From NCBI GenBank assembly GCA_013398015.1, contig VZRR01011663.1, positions 1,078,102 to 1,142,101 of the forward strand: a stretch of DNA of 64,000 nt. Direction: 5' to 3'. This DNA is from Oreocharis arfaki. Its lineage: Eukaryota > Chordata > Aves > Passeriformes > Paramythiidae. Positions 23,745-37,583 of the stretch are shown in pieces. Each line of letters begins with the position of its first letter. Position 1 is the stretch's first letter. A program made the position numbers and the translations under genes. The notes beneath the pieces were generated by a model. It was not told where the DNA came from, did no database searches, and was given only the letters and a program-made list of their open reading frames with translations.

Positions 23745-26684
23745 TGTATTGCTGGGTATTTCAGGAGGCAGTCACAAGGGTGGATAACATTATGTGAAGC
23801 AAAAATTATTTTCCCCAAAGCCTCATTGCCCAAATCAATACAGCAACAACAAAGCTGAAAACAGATACTTTTTATTTCTGATTGTTCCCAAGCAGCTCAC
23901 GAGACCTTACTGGACTACTATAACCAATTGTTTCAATCATGAGTGCAGGCATTCAAACAAACAGATATAAATAAAGGAAACTAGAACCAGTTTGTGGGGC
24001 TGTAATAAGATTTACAGTCTTAAAATCTCTGTGTCTTTTCATTGCATGGAGAACTCAATGCATTTCATTAATTTAGAAACATATGATTTGCTATCCTTTA
24101 TTTGATTTATTATTTGTATCGCGAAGCTGCAACCCAATAGAGTTTCAAACAGGAACATGAACATTGTGTGCTGAGATGAAGAAGCAAGGAAAAGTCCTCC
24201 AGGCTTGCATTACCAGGGTTGTCCTTGTGTCCCATCCTACTGGCAGGACCCACTGAGGACATCAACCATTCATCAGATCTCCCTGCCACCCCAGCATCCC
24301 ACTCCTTCCAGCTGACATACTTCAATCTGTGTGTTGCCTTCTACATCCTTTTGGTCTAAATAAATTGCTTAAAATTTCTTTTTAAAAATTGCTTAATAGA
24401 GCACTTTAAGTGCAGCTACCTGATAACCAGATTCATTTTAGGAAGGGTTCACGCAAATTACTGAGCAAGAACACTGGAAAAAAGATGGTGAGCTCTAGCA
24501 TGGGAGAGCTGACGGAAAGCTGAGAAAATAAAGCCTGAAAATAGTCTTTTCACCTGGCACAAGAAAAAAATTGGTGATGGTTCAGTATATGTTTTCGTAA
24601 CAAGTTCTCGTTTCAATAGCATTCACATCAACCACACCCAGCTTCCAGCTGAGGATCAATTTTTAATTATTACAGAGCTGCATGCAATGCATGTGTTTTA
24701 CAGACATTAAATCTTGAAACAGTCCTTTTTGATAGATGCACCGAGAAGGGAAAACTGAGACCAAGGCCCAGATGCAGCAAAGTATGTACAGCACCCAAGC
24801 CGTAAACTTGTGCCTGAACACAGCTAAGGACCCACAGCTCAAGCATCCACCTTCCATGACTTAACCCAGGAGCTTCCCAAGGTCCACCATCACCAAAACC
24901 TGCAGCTTGCCCTGAGGCTGCAGGTGCCTTTGGGGCCACCTCTGCTGCTTGAGACTTAGCTCACAACCCTTTCCCAAACCAATGTGCTTCAGCCCAGATG
25001 TTTCACTGCTGCTTTGTGTGGCACGCACTCTGCTCCCAGGGTAGAGCTCTGCAGCCCACCAGGACAGGGAACCAGCCAGGTCCAAGGAGCGCTACACACC
25101 TTACAGAAGCCAGCCAGGAACCATCCCATGTGGGAGAAACAAACCCCGTGCAAATGCAGAAAGGAAGCCAACACCCCTCTGCACCTGTACAAACTGAGTA
25201 TTGAGCTGCAAAGACAGAGTCCTCCTCAGGGCCTCCCAAACACCTAAAGGTTTGGGATTTGGAGGTTTCTTCCAAATTCAGTCTGTGGCAACTCCAGGAG
25301 GCAAGAAAGGCAGCAAGTAAGCTGCTTCTGACTTCCCCTTTAATGGGCACTGGGTACCTCATTACCACTCAGGAAGGAGAAATCCCAGACAGGACCAGGT
25401 TTCACGTGTTAAACACCTGAAAATTCACTACGGCAGTGACCGTATCCCTTTGTGGATATGACAGCTTTTTTTAGAGAGCATTCTGACTATGACACTTTCA
25501 GTTCAAAGTAGTTCAAACAGCAATGGTCTATACTGGTCATAGGCAAAAGAAGCACAAGTCTGTTCACATTAAACCCTTATCAGTGGGCCATACCCTGCAA
25601 CCTCCTCTTGATAATTGCCTCCATGTCCTTTGCCAGCTTGAAACTGCAGCCACATTGAGCATTACCAGAGCAGCAGCAGCTGCCAGTCACACCCATTGCA
25701 GTATTCCACTTTTATAGCCTCGAAAGTACAAACTATTATAAAACGTATTCAGCTGCAGTGAAGATTAAGTGTTGATTTCATTAGTGTTTTATTTTGCATG
25801 AGGTTTAAAATCATCTGTGTTTGTTTTAAGGCAGAAGCAGATGCCAAGGAGTATTGTATACTGGGCCTATACAGGTCCATGGGGAAAGAGAAACTAATTC
25901 AAATTGTTTTCCTGCTCTCAGAAGGCAATAGGATCACATGACAAGCACTGCAGAAGAACTCCCTGCTAAAAATAGCAGCATTTTAGGAAGATATTTCAGT
26001 CCTGTCGTGAATTCATTAATTATTCACTTCATCTGCATTTTTTTTAGCATCATCATAAATTTCTATCTTTGCAAGAACAGTACTTCCCCATGCCCTGAAG
26101 GAGAAACTTTAAAATAGCCTCTCTTTATTTGGCAGGTTTGATGGATCATGACAGTGCTGTGGTACATGTAACTAGCAGACCCTGAATCAGGGGGTTTGCA
26201 TTGTACTGCACTCTAGATGAGTTAAATAGATTTCAAGCTCACAAATTTGATGTTCATTATACAAGCTTATCCTATTTTAACTTTCTATTCACTTAAAACA
26301 CAGCTACATCTCCTTTGTCCTTCTTCAAAATTCTCAGAAATTCATGCATAAACATGATGCAAATACTTCAACATGAACTTGACAGAGCAATCAGGATGTG
26401 GGACTAGATAGGTAGGGACATTAACAATCACCCTTTCAAAGAAATGAAATAACTTCTTAATGCATTCAAACCTTTTCCTTCTAGGAGACCTAGAAATTTT
26501 GGTTGTGGTCAGACACCGATGGAGTAAATCAGTGTTGGTGACTTTGTATCAGATACTGTAAGTAATGTGGGACACTAAAATCCCATAATATCCATCTCCC
26601 CATGCCCTGGGAGATCCTTGCAATAATGTCTCATCTAGTACCAAGAGAGACAGAAATCAGCATCCACCAGGATAGTCATTTATG

Positions 26685-26800
26685 TAGAATCACAGAATCG
26701 TTTGGGCTGGAAAAGACCTTTAAGATCATTGAGTCCGACCATTAGTCTAACACTGCCGAGTCTACTCCTAAACCATGTACCACCACAGTCCTACATAACA
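26685..26800 (-). mobile_element. CR1 LINE 3'-end fragment
   Basis: TAGAATCACAGAATCGTTTGGGCTGGAAAAGACC is followed by the CR1-type stretch AAGATCATTGAGTCC and ACACTGCCGAGTC. About 115 bp, minus orientation, in FGF9 intron 2. Confidence 0.88.
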
Positions 26801-29800
26801 TTACAACCTTACACTCACATTTCAAGTATGCATGTCATTATTCAAGCCAGAAATGAGCATAACACAGGGGTGAGGCTGGTCCATCCTGCCAGCATCACCC
26901 TCTGGTCTCACCATCTTAGGATGGGAAAGTCTTGCTGAAAACCAACTTGCCCAAGTATGGAAAGGACATGATGTTTCCTGATCACATTTCTCCTTCTGGC
27001 TATGACTTTTAGGAAGTCCATCTATGCACATTTGAAGAGCAAGATTTAGCCCCACAATACAGCAATTTTCTCATACTTTTATTCTAGCAACTGACTTCTC
27101 TATCAATTTTCCAGTGCAAGTATTTCCTTGCACCATACTTAAAGTTGCTGGACATCTTTGTCGAAAGCTGACACAAATACCAGACATACCCAACTGGAAC
27201 AGCTATGGAAAGTAACCTGCATTCCTGTGAAAGGGGAGGCTGCCTGCCTTGCTCAAATCATTTAATTCAGGGCCAAATAAGGAGGTGACCTCAAAATTAT
27301 ATAAATCAGATGTTGCACCACATTCCGCATGTTTTCTGTGAGCACTGTTCATAAAGTATTCAACTACAAAGTGATTGATTTTCATTTTTCTACATTTCTA
27401 CGCTTCACCTGTTTGGTTTTTTAACCTGTTATTTAACTCAGAAAGTTCAAATAATTGAATTGTACAAAAATGTGCATATCACAAAGACAAAACTGGTCAG
27501 TGTTAGCAAGCCCAGGACACCTTTCCCTTTCTACATTCTCTACCACTTAACAAGGGAGGAAAATAATTGTTATACTAATTCCAGGAAGATTGATTAAAAG
27601 TCAGATTCTAAATTAATCAAATGCATAGTTACAGCCTATGAAAAAATGAAAGTTTTTCTAGCTTGTTTTAAAATAGCTATCCATGTGAAGTAGTTAATTG
27701 TAAATAAGTAGAAACATGTAAAGCACATGTACACTGCTCAGAGAATGGTTTCATGACTCTAAATATAAGACTTTGTGCTGCTTGGTAGTTGAAAGAACAG
27801 TACAGGGTCCTGTATAAAACACATCAATACTCTTTCTTTCTTTTAAATAACCCTATGGAGCTAAAACTCCGTTTTATTTTGTACCTGATGAAAGAAAGCC
27901 TCTTCAGACCATCATTCCTAAAATCACAACAAATACCTTTCATGCCAAGCAGACTATTCTTTTTTATGCAAATGGGAAAAATAGTTTTCCCGTTTGCAAA
28001 CTGCTACGCTGATTCAATAGAGACAGGAAAACACCTAATCCAGAAGTCCAAACAACTATTAACTAGAAATATGTCTGATACAGTCAGCACTTCCTATATA
28101 CCTGCTGCACACTAATACCTTGTTGATCCACTCTCTTAATAAAAATCATGTTTAAATATATAATCTCCAAAATAATTTCATGCAAATCCCTCATTATGGC
28201 TACATGGCATTACTAAAAACTGCATATGTAGTGAAGGGAAACTATTCTCCTCCAGAGCAGTTTGCTTTACTGTTCTGCCTACCAACACACACATTTTACG
28301 TGCCATTGGCCCTTCCCATGCTGTTATGCAACAGCCTCTAGAACGTCCTATGTTCAGCTAATAATTAACACTCATCCAGAGCAGTCATAAATAAAGGGCT
28401 AGTTTAGCATTTGCTGTGCTATTGTCTGTACTCTCATGCTAAGACTGTTAGTTTCTGGCCAGGTGAACCACCTCCAGCCACAATGGGAAGCCATATACCA
28501 GTGTCCAAGCAGCACCACTTTCTTTTCCAAGTGAGACTACAGTGTGAGTCAAGCCCTGTACACTGTGTGTCTGACTTGGTGAGTGTCACAGAGCTTTCTT
28601 TGATGAGTTTCTCCAAGCAGTGTCTTTTCAGAATGCTTTGTTTGATAATTTGATGAAACATAAAAAAAAAGATGGAGGAATAAAAGGTCTGCCAAGAAGA
28701 CTAGCTGACTGATTTTTTGTGTTTGTGTCAGTAGCTGTCCAAAAGCCTTTTAGACGGACAGCAGGAAACCCTTCAGGGCCAGAGGAGAGGCAAAAAAACA
28801 GTCAGGCACCAATGCTGCCACCCATACAAATTTCATATTCCACTACACGTTAAGTAAAATGAGGGAAATCAGGCAAGGTGTCCTGGCAAAACCACAGTTA
28901 GGCAATTGCATTCTCCCTACCTGAGGTCACCTTGTACTCTCACAGAGTACATGCAGTATTCTTAGTACTTATCTTCCTCTAAACCTCTTAGTTGATTTGC
29001 GTAAAGTTTTTATTATACATCAATCCCAACTTACAGAATAAAAATCAAGTGTAATTGCTCTGTGCTGCTGCCATGGAGCAGTTATGATGGTGCTTAAAGA
29101 TTAGTACCTTTCATACAAAAAGCTTGTAAAGATCCCAAGACTTAGCAGAACTTGACCCCCTTGGGATCACGACTGCCAAAAACCACGATACCTACATAGT
29201 TATAGACACTGAGGTACTTCCACATCCTGGTGCAGACAACAGAAAAGCAGAGCCTCATGAACAAAGCAAGCAGACTCCAGTATCAACAGCAAAATCCCAG
29301 GACACTGTCAGTGCAGGAGGGATTTCAGTGCTTCACCCGTTTGCCCTGTTGCTGCTCTTCTCCCATTCCCTTGCTCTACATGCTATTGGGACCTTCTCTG
29401 GAGGGACCAGGCTGGCATACAGCACTATGATGTCCCAGGGCTGTTCACAGAGTTCTTCTGACATGAGGATGAGATGCCAATTAGGCCTCCATCCACTTTT
29501 GCCATGGCCAGCTCCTCAGCTCTTGGTTTTACTGATATCCTCTCCTTTGAGATTTCAAGTTTGCAGCATCTGTCAAGCTTTAAGCATGCCCTCCCTGGAC
29601 ATGAAATCGTTACGGGATGAGCAACCCCACTGTGCCTGAGCTCTCATTTGCCAGCAGAGGCTGCCCATCAACAGCCATGCTTCATCTTCATAAAGGCTCA
29701 GTTTATATCTGATCAGCCAAGTGCATGAGATGAAAACTCATTTTCACTTAAACACCCAAGGTCTGCTCATGATGCTGTTGGAAGCCATGACAAAACTCCA

Positions 29801-32800
29801 GGGACAGATCTCAGACCACATAAGCTGTGTCTCAGGCCACATAAGCAGGTCACATAAGTCACAGTGTCTTTCCCCTGGAAGCTGACAAGCTTCCTTGCCC
29901 ACACCACAACAGAACAGGACCAGGACAAAGTCGACTCTTAGAAAGCAAATAAACAAGCAGGTCTGTTCCCCTCCCTTCCACGCCAGCAGGACCAGGCCCA
30001 CACTGTGTCATTTACTGATCACACTTCTGACCTCTATTTTATTTTTTATTCCCTTGGCACAATAAAGAGCTGCAGTCATCAATGTTATCTAAGCATCTAA
30101 TTCATAACGCTTGGCTGAACCCTTCCAAGAATCAGAAAGCAAGGTGGTATGCAATCTGATACAGGGGCCAGGGCCAATTTTTAAAGAAGATGGGAGAAGG
30201 GCTCCCATCAGCTTAAATGGAATGTGGATCAGCCTCGCAATGATAAAAGGGCAAGAAATATTTTAAGACACTAAAAGAACCATTTCAGGCATGCTCAGAT
30301 TTACTGGAAGCTGTAACTTGACCTCCCTCAGCTCCCCACACCACAGATTCTCTTCTATCAAAAGACAACCTGTATGTCAAACCAGGGCTGCTACCCTACA
30401 GCTACACACACTCTTTAGCCTGAATACCAGTTAAGGTTTTAACCAGATAGAGACTTTAAAATAAAACACGCTTCCTTAAATCCAGCTAAGATGGAACAAG
30501 GTGTTTTGTCGGTATTTTTTAACTTGTTTTGTGTTTTTCTAAGCACAGAACACAGGCTTAAAGGAAAGATACTGCCCATTTGGCAGAAAGTGCTGCTTAA
30601 GCGAGCTAAACTCATATGCTGAAATACATTGTAAAGTGACGGATAAAAAGTACTTAATCTGCACGAGTCTCTACATCCTACATTCAGTGAGCACCCTACA
30701 AAATGGATTTATCCATCACTAAAGAAGCACCTCATCTCTCAGCTACAAGGTGCCATCAGAAAAAGAGCAGAATGTTCAGGACCCTTCATAAAACACTTTG
30801 CCATGGGGACCAAATGATTATTATATATATGTAGTGATTTAAATGTACATTATAAAAGTAATTCATGTTTTATTCTTTCAGCAAGATGGTTTGGTCAAGG
30901 ACTGATGAACAAAAGCCTGTCTCTGAATTTTGCTAGTAATTTTATGCAAAGCTACTAGCTAGGTACTAGCTCAGAGGACAAGGACATTACTGATCACATT
31001 GTCATTCTGGATGCCATTCTGATCATCAAACAAACACAGCATCATAAGCTATCACATTTTGGAAAGATCCTTACTGAAATGCCACATATCCACTGGAGTG
31101 TTGGAAACCAACGAGTTTGACAGAAATTTTGAAAACTACAGTGCTTTGGTGGGCGCTACAGCAAAGGATTGGCACATCACGATCTTTACGTAACGTGACT
31201 CAATTGCATATTTAAATTTAAATATTTAAGTTTAAATTGTTTAAAAATGAGGCCTTTTAACTTGCCACCTTTTTTGAACAGGAAGGAAGGCCAGCATTTC
31301 AAATAGTTGCTGCTGAAGAAAAGATGTCAGGCTTCCGTTTTCAGACAGCAGTGTCCCCTCCACTGGCAAACACTTCTCATAAACATCTCCAGGGATGACT
31401 TTTGGGACACTTCCCTCATTCCTTTTCCCAGGGGCAATCCCGCCATAAAGTCATGGATTTAGATACACAATTTTTAGTATCTCACTTTCTGAGTAGAATA
31501 AAAAGTATTTCCTTAATATTTCTCGGAAAATCCACAAATCTTTGGTGTTGCTATTCCCTGACTTATGTTGTCAGTGATATGGCTGACCCAGCCTTTGGGA
31601 AACACCAGAGGAAATCAGGTGGCTCTGCTCATCCATGAGACCCCTACTCCTCACATGCACACCAGTGGGCCTGTCTTTCAATGGGTAAAACTTCAGTCAC
31701 GCAGTTAATTTCAGCTTTGATGAAAGAAGTTGTCATTCTGTCTGAAAAACCCAAAAGATACATAGTAACAACTTCAACAGAACTAGTGACTGAAGAGCTC
31801 AAAGACCAGGTTGTTGGTCTCCTGGGTACCGGCAAACATGGATCTTCCAAATAATTCAGATTTTTAAAGTTTAAAAAAAAATGCTGTTTTGCTTAAACTT
31901 TACAGCATTTGTATATTCTAAAATGAATCAAAAGATTTTCCTGAAATCTTCTTCTATAACTTTCGTGTTCTGTGTTCAGATTGTACACTGTGTGCTGTCC
32001 TAACAGAGGCATCAGCAGGTCAAAATCCCCCTTGTTATGAAAACGTAAGACTACATGTTAAAAGATTGACTCTAGACTCTCATAGGCAGGAACCTTGTCT
32101 AGATTTAGGTTTTTAAAATGATGAATACAATACAGCTCTTATCTTGATTGGGATCTGCAGACACAACCATAAAACTAATTGGTGGTTTTGCAGGAGCAGG
32201 TCCAATCCTGATTCCATTGAAGGCCGTGGTATTTCAACCATAATAGAATGAAGTCAAAATTTCTCTTGAGCCGCAGTTGCCTCTATAAATGTGTTAAATT
32301 TGAAGAGCAAAGTTTAGCAGATTAAAGATGAAGAGCCTGGGCCAGACCTCAAAAGTATGCAGCATCCACACCAGAACACAAGTTTTACCTCAGCAGCAGC
32401 CTGTGGAACACAAATATAAAATCTTATCTTCAAATCAAAAGTAGCGGCAGATATCTGCCAGTATAAAAGGAATGAAAAAGAAACAAAAGGGCTTTATAGA
32501 AGGGGAAAATATGGATTTGCACTATAACAAGCTTTAGTTCTTAAGCTTTTTGAATGAGACACAAATGAACCACTTTACTGCACATCACCAAATCAGCCTA
32601 AGCACGTTCAAACTGCAAAGCAAATCTCAACCTAGTCAAAATCCCTAATGAAGTCCCCACAGGGCAGACTTTTTCTACTCTGTCTTTGAAAATAATGAAT
32701 GGCAAAGTGGGAGAGAGTGCCACATTCACATCCCACTGGCTCCTGAATCAGAAACAGAGCACATCAGATCTTCATCTGACGCGGTGAACAATCCCCAAGC

Positions 32801-33424
32801 ACACCTCAGTGTGTCACTGCTGCTGATGCTTTTAGCATGTCACTTCAACACAGTATTCTCAGATTAACCAAAGACTCTGAAGCTTTTCACACCTCTGTAT
32901 GGTTGCACAGACAGCTCCCAAAATGCTCAGGGCTGCAGTGATGGGGAGCTACACAACTGCAAAGAAAAGAATCTGAAGATGTCCCACTCTTGCCTGCTGA
33001 GTAGGATTTGGGTTTGCGATGCAGTTATGCCACTTCAACAACTCCCTGCTGTCGAAAGCATGGTGCTCAACCCTTCTCCCATCCCACACTGCACCTGATT
33101 CCCCCACTGAGCCCTAGTGCTTTGCCCAAACAGGCAGCAAGCCAGTTCAGGAAGTTTAACTTTTTTCTGTGGCTTTATATGCCTAAACTGACTTTCTGAC
33201 AGGTCAGATGAGCATGGAAGAAAGCAGAAGCATGCAGCACAAGGAGGGAACCAGAACTGCTTTTTCTGGAAGGGGCTTTCTCCAAGGTCACATTGGCTGC
33301 CTCCAAAAGCAGCACCTCTAGTCTCCAGTTTTCATGAGAATACAAAATTTCAGATGTCTGTAGTTAGGGGAAAGCAAATCATTACACTAAGGTTTGGGTA
33401 GGATTTTGCTTTACCAAAGCTTAG

Positions 33425-33510
33425 CTATATATATATATATATATACATATATGTATGTATACATAAATGTATGTATATACAAATATATATGCGTATACAA
33501 ACACACATAA
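33425..33510. repeat. (TA)n/(TATG)n microsatellite
   Basis: Compound TA, TATG and TACA run, about 85 bp, in intron 2. It can form cruciforms and is likely polymorphic. Confidence 0.9.
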
Positions 33511-34409
33511 TTTATATAGAAGATACTCTAATACCTTCCTGTCCCAGGCATGCAGTGAGAATCCAAGATCAGCATAGAATTGTGGACTAAGGCAAGGAGA
33601 TCACTGAGGGTTTTCTCTCAAATAAAATTACCTTCAGACCTAGTAAGCATTTGAAATTAAGTCCTCTGACAAAGATCAAAAGCCTAAGCGTAGTATCTAT
33701 CTCACAGGACACTATTAGTAAGTATCCCTCTTTGGTGCGATGTGTTATAGTCTATGAAATTCTGATTTTAAAGAGACTGAAGCCATAATTTAAAAACAGA
33801 CATAATAGTTGGAGTTTCTCACAGTGCTTTCTCCCATATTACCTGTGTCAAGTCTATGTATTGACCTATCAATTCTTCCGACACCAGTACCCACATCTCA
33901 AAATGCTTTTTTTTTTCTAGAGTCCTTCCCACCTTGCTGAGCAGTTTGCAGTTTCTGCTCTCATTCCCCACGCTGGTACCTGTGGGGAACACCCTTTAAC
34001 AGCACCCAGCTTTCAGCAAGGCTGCCCATCCAAATTCTGAGAGGGGCTATCTGCAAGGGTGAAGTAGATGAAGTAACTCAAGGACTTTTCTCAGACCCAT
34101 ACCCTCCACAAAGGCAATGTCCACAGTCACAAAGCTGCTTCCTATGGTACAGTGCAGAGAAAGCATTTATATCTCATCTCCCACCTCCCTGGCCAGCTCA
34201 GAATCCCACTTCGTCACAATCTCAATCTTCCTCATTATCCAGCCTAAGCTTTCTTGCGACTCATTGAAACCAATTCATTCTTGTACTCTATTTCAAGGAC
34301 TTTTTTTTTCCCCTCCATGGTGTCGCACCTCAATGCATTTACAGAGAGCAAGAGTGTACCCTCTTGGTTTTCATTGTGCAGGCTAAGTAAGTCAAGATCT
34401 TTAGAGTGT

Positions 34410-34680
34410 ATCGTTTGATAGTCTTTTCATCCCTCTGGTTATCCCAGTAAGCCCTTTCTGCACCTGTTTTGGTTTCAATTCATCTTCTTTAACACAGTGA
34501 CCAACTGCATTTTGCATTTAGACTGGATCCTCCTGGTGCTGTATGCAGTGGCACTGATAGAGCTCTCCCTGAGCCTCACATGTAAACATTTTAGGCACTT
34601 TAGGTCACCGAAGCCCTTCTGTGAGGTTGCCTCCTGTGCTGGAAATACTTCCCAGCTTTGCAAAAAATTTCAATAACACA
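34410..34680 (-). mobile_element. Old CR1-like LINE 3'-region remnant
   Basis: Diverged resemblance to the 3' coding part of CR1/L3-type LINEs in minus orientation: a cluster corresponding to the 'cause of small-group, ... pattern' region around 34510-34570 (CATTTTGCATTTAGACTGG, then GTGCTGTATGCAGTGGCACTG). No frame survives. The assignment rests on remembered consensus and is tentative. Confidence 0.35.
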
Positions 34681-37370
34681 CCACTACCTTTTTATGACGA
34701 GATGTTTAATATCCCTAATAAAACCAGGGAATAAAACCAGTCCAAGGACCGATCCATAAAACCTCCATTAATAGCTTCACTCCAGTCTAATGCCTTTCAG
34801 CACTCCCCATTGCTGTCTTCAGAGTTTTCTTCAGAGTTTTCACCATCTTTCATACAAGTCTTCTACTAACACTCATTCTACCCACTGTAACAAATGCTCT
34901 CTTCTGTGGGCCATCTCTAACACAGGCCTGCAGATCAGCACAATTCCCCATTTCTAGAAAAAGAAATTCCTACCAAAAATAAAATACTAGGCTTGCCTGA
35001 AACTATTTATCCTGCTTCAGTAAACTCATCTTGCACGTACTTCCAGGTCCTCCTCTACTTTTCACTAAAAAGCTTGTTCCTAAGGCTCCAAGCACATCCC
35101 AAGTCAGACTGATAGCCCTCCAGCCAAGCACAAACCACAGAGCCAGAGGTACACCCTCACTGGAAGCTGGAAAACACCTGCATTGCCTTGGAGGGAAGCA
35201 AACACTCCCTCTCCCAGGGCTTGCTCCCACCTTTGTGCTGCACCTTCTAGTGATCTGGGAGGTCACTAGACCACTATGGCTGAAGCCCTTTTGCTTGGCC
35301 AGATTTGTTTTCCAGTTTCCTGCTTCAATTCCCCAGGCAGCAAAGAAACACTTGTGCCCGCAAAACGGGGGGATGGATAGTTGGAGGGAAAATAGCCACT
35401 TCTTTCAGCAGCAGCAGTGTTGGCTGCCCCTGCTCCCTTTGTTTATCCCGCAACAGGGAGATCCCCAGACCCATGTTAGCCCCAAGGGAGTCTATCAGAA
35501 ACAGGGCTAGCCCAGTTAGCATCCACATTCAAACCGTACTGCATTTACACTCCCATCTGAGTACACCGTGTTGGTAAAGATTTCTGTTCCCCTTCCAGGT
35601 ATATAGCTTTAAAATTTTTCCCCTTATAAAAGTTCTAGTACACATTTCAGGGCCCAAATCAGCGTTACTGCAGCAATTTCCATCTTATGCCCATGCTTTT
35701 ACATCTCTAAGACACAAGCTTTTCTGCAACCTGACCTTCTCCCATTCTCTGCAGACCCTCTGCCAAGCACTCACAGCCCATTTGTCTCCAAATCCTTGCG
35801 TGCTCTTTCACTCTTGCTGGGATACCATTTCCACAGGATTTCTGCATCTCTGACAAAGTTTTGAGTTTCCTTCACATTCAAAGCCCTAATCACTTTTTTG
35901 AACTGGGCCTCTTCAGATCTCAGAGTTTGCCCATCAAATTAACTACAGGCCTGCTACTTGCAGTCTCCTGCTTAGAGCAGATTTACCAGGGAGACACAAG
36001 TCACTGTCATCAGTAAAAGACACCATCGGGTTTTTGATCCTGGGAGTGCCAGGTTTTCCTGAGCAAAGCTGCTCGTGCAGAAAGCCTCACCACTCCTTGT
36101 GAGTCAGCTGCCATAGGAATCATCCTCTGTCTCTCCAGTTATACTGTTTACCAGAAGGCACTGTATTATTGTAAATAATAATAATAGCACAGACAGGAGG
36201 GTGTTAAATCTGGTGTCACAGCCATTATCCCTCCTGGGATTTGACCACTCTCAGCCTAGAAGTCTCTGCCTTCACTCAAGGAAATTGCTTTTAATTCTCC
36301 TTCCAAAAACCATGCACTGAAACTGACCTATTTCCAGGCTCACCTCAGACATAGCACCTGAATGGACACTGATGAACAGATAATTCAGATTATTATTTTT
36401 TTTAAAAAAATCAATCTGAAACACATGGAATTGTTTCAGATCAGAGGTATTTAAAAGGAAAGTGTGATGGTACTGGAGGGTAGTTTATTTATTTATCCAG
36501 TTCTTAGATACCTGTAGTAATCATATACTTGGCCCAAATGCTGTTCCCAACATGCACTTTCAACCTGCTTTTTTCTTCATGTTGTTTCCGTGCACCTTGA
36601 CCTACCATTTGAAGGGCTGAACAATTCCCTTCCTTTATTTGCACAGAAACATAAAAGATATTTTTAGAATGCAGCCAAAGAAATACTTGCCTATGCCAAG
36701 CAATTTTCAGTAAACTATGACAAATTGTCCCTTTTTTGTCAGAAAAATTTCTGTTCACTAGTCTCTGTAGCTTCATAGCCCTTCCAGGACTGTGGGGACT
36801 CAAACAAAAGCATAAAACACTGCAGGTGCAGCCCTGCTGGGACAATAAAGAGGCATATTGTCACCTCCCTGCACATTTACTGGGAAAACATGTTTCTTCA
36901 AGGACAGTACTCTCTCTCTCTCCTCCTCCACCCTCTCCCCAGTGTTTTAGGAGCAAAAGGCTAGTTTAGTCTCCCAGATGAGGCTTTTAGTTCACTTTTT
37001 GAAGGACAGCAATTTATTGCCCTGTTAAAAGCATTCCTACATCTCACCTTGCAGCACACACCCTGTAAGTCTGAAACCCAGAGGTGTGGAACTTCCCTCC
37101 CTGGCTCCTGATCTGGGCTCTTCGGCTCTGTCCCAGCTGCTCTGTGAGCAAATGAAGCTTCTCTCTGTACACTCCCCTGAGGTCTCCTTCCAAGCACCCT
37201 TTCCCCTTTCCTCAACAACTCTACCATCCCCACTCCTGCCTTCCTCCTCCCACCTATGCAGCTTTCCTGGTAGCTGCTCCAGATCTTCCAAAAACCAATA
37301 TTCCTCATGAGCATCCCACCTGAGCTGTCTTTTGCCACCTGCCAAGGTGCAGTGGAGGCACCAGCATTTC

Positions 37371-37583
37371 GTAGAATTGTTTGGGTTGAAAAGGGCCCTT
37401 CAATCTCATGTAGTCCAACCCCGTTGCAAAGAGCATCTTCAGCTACATCAGATTGTTCAGAGCCCTGCCCAACCTGACTTCGAATGTTTCCAGCAATGGG
37501 GCATCTACAGCAACTCTTGGAAACCTGTTCCTGTGCTTCACCACCCCCACCACAAAAAAAAATTTCTTTATATGTAGTCTGAG
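37371..37583 (-). mobile_element. CR1 LINE 3'-end fragment
   Basis: Begins GTAGAATTGTTTGGGTTGAAAAG and continues through the avian CR1 3' terminal region (TGTAGTCCAACCCC, GGCATCTACAGCAACTCTTGG, ending in the region that reads TTATATCTAGTC in other copies). Orientation is minus; about 210 bp. CR1 3' fragments truncated at the 5' side are the most common bird interspersed repeat. Confidence 0.85.
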
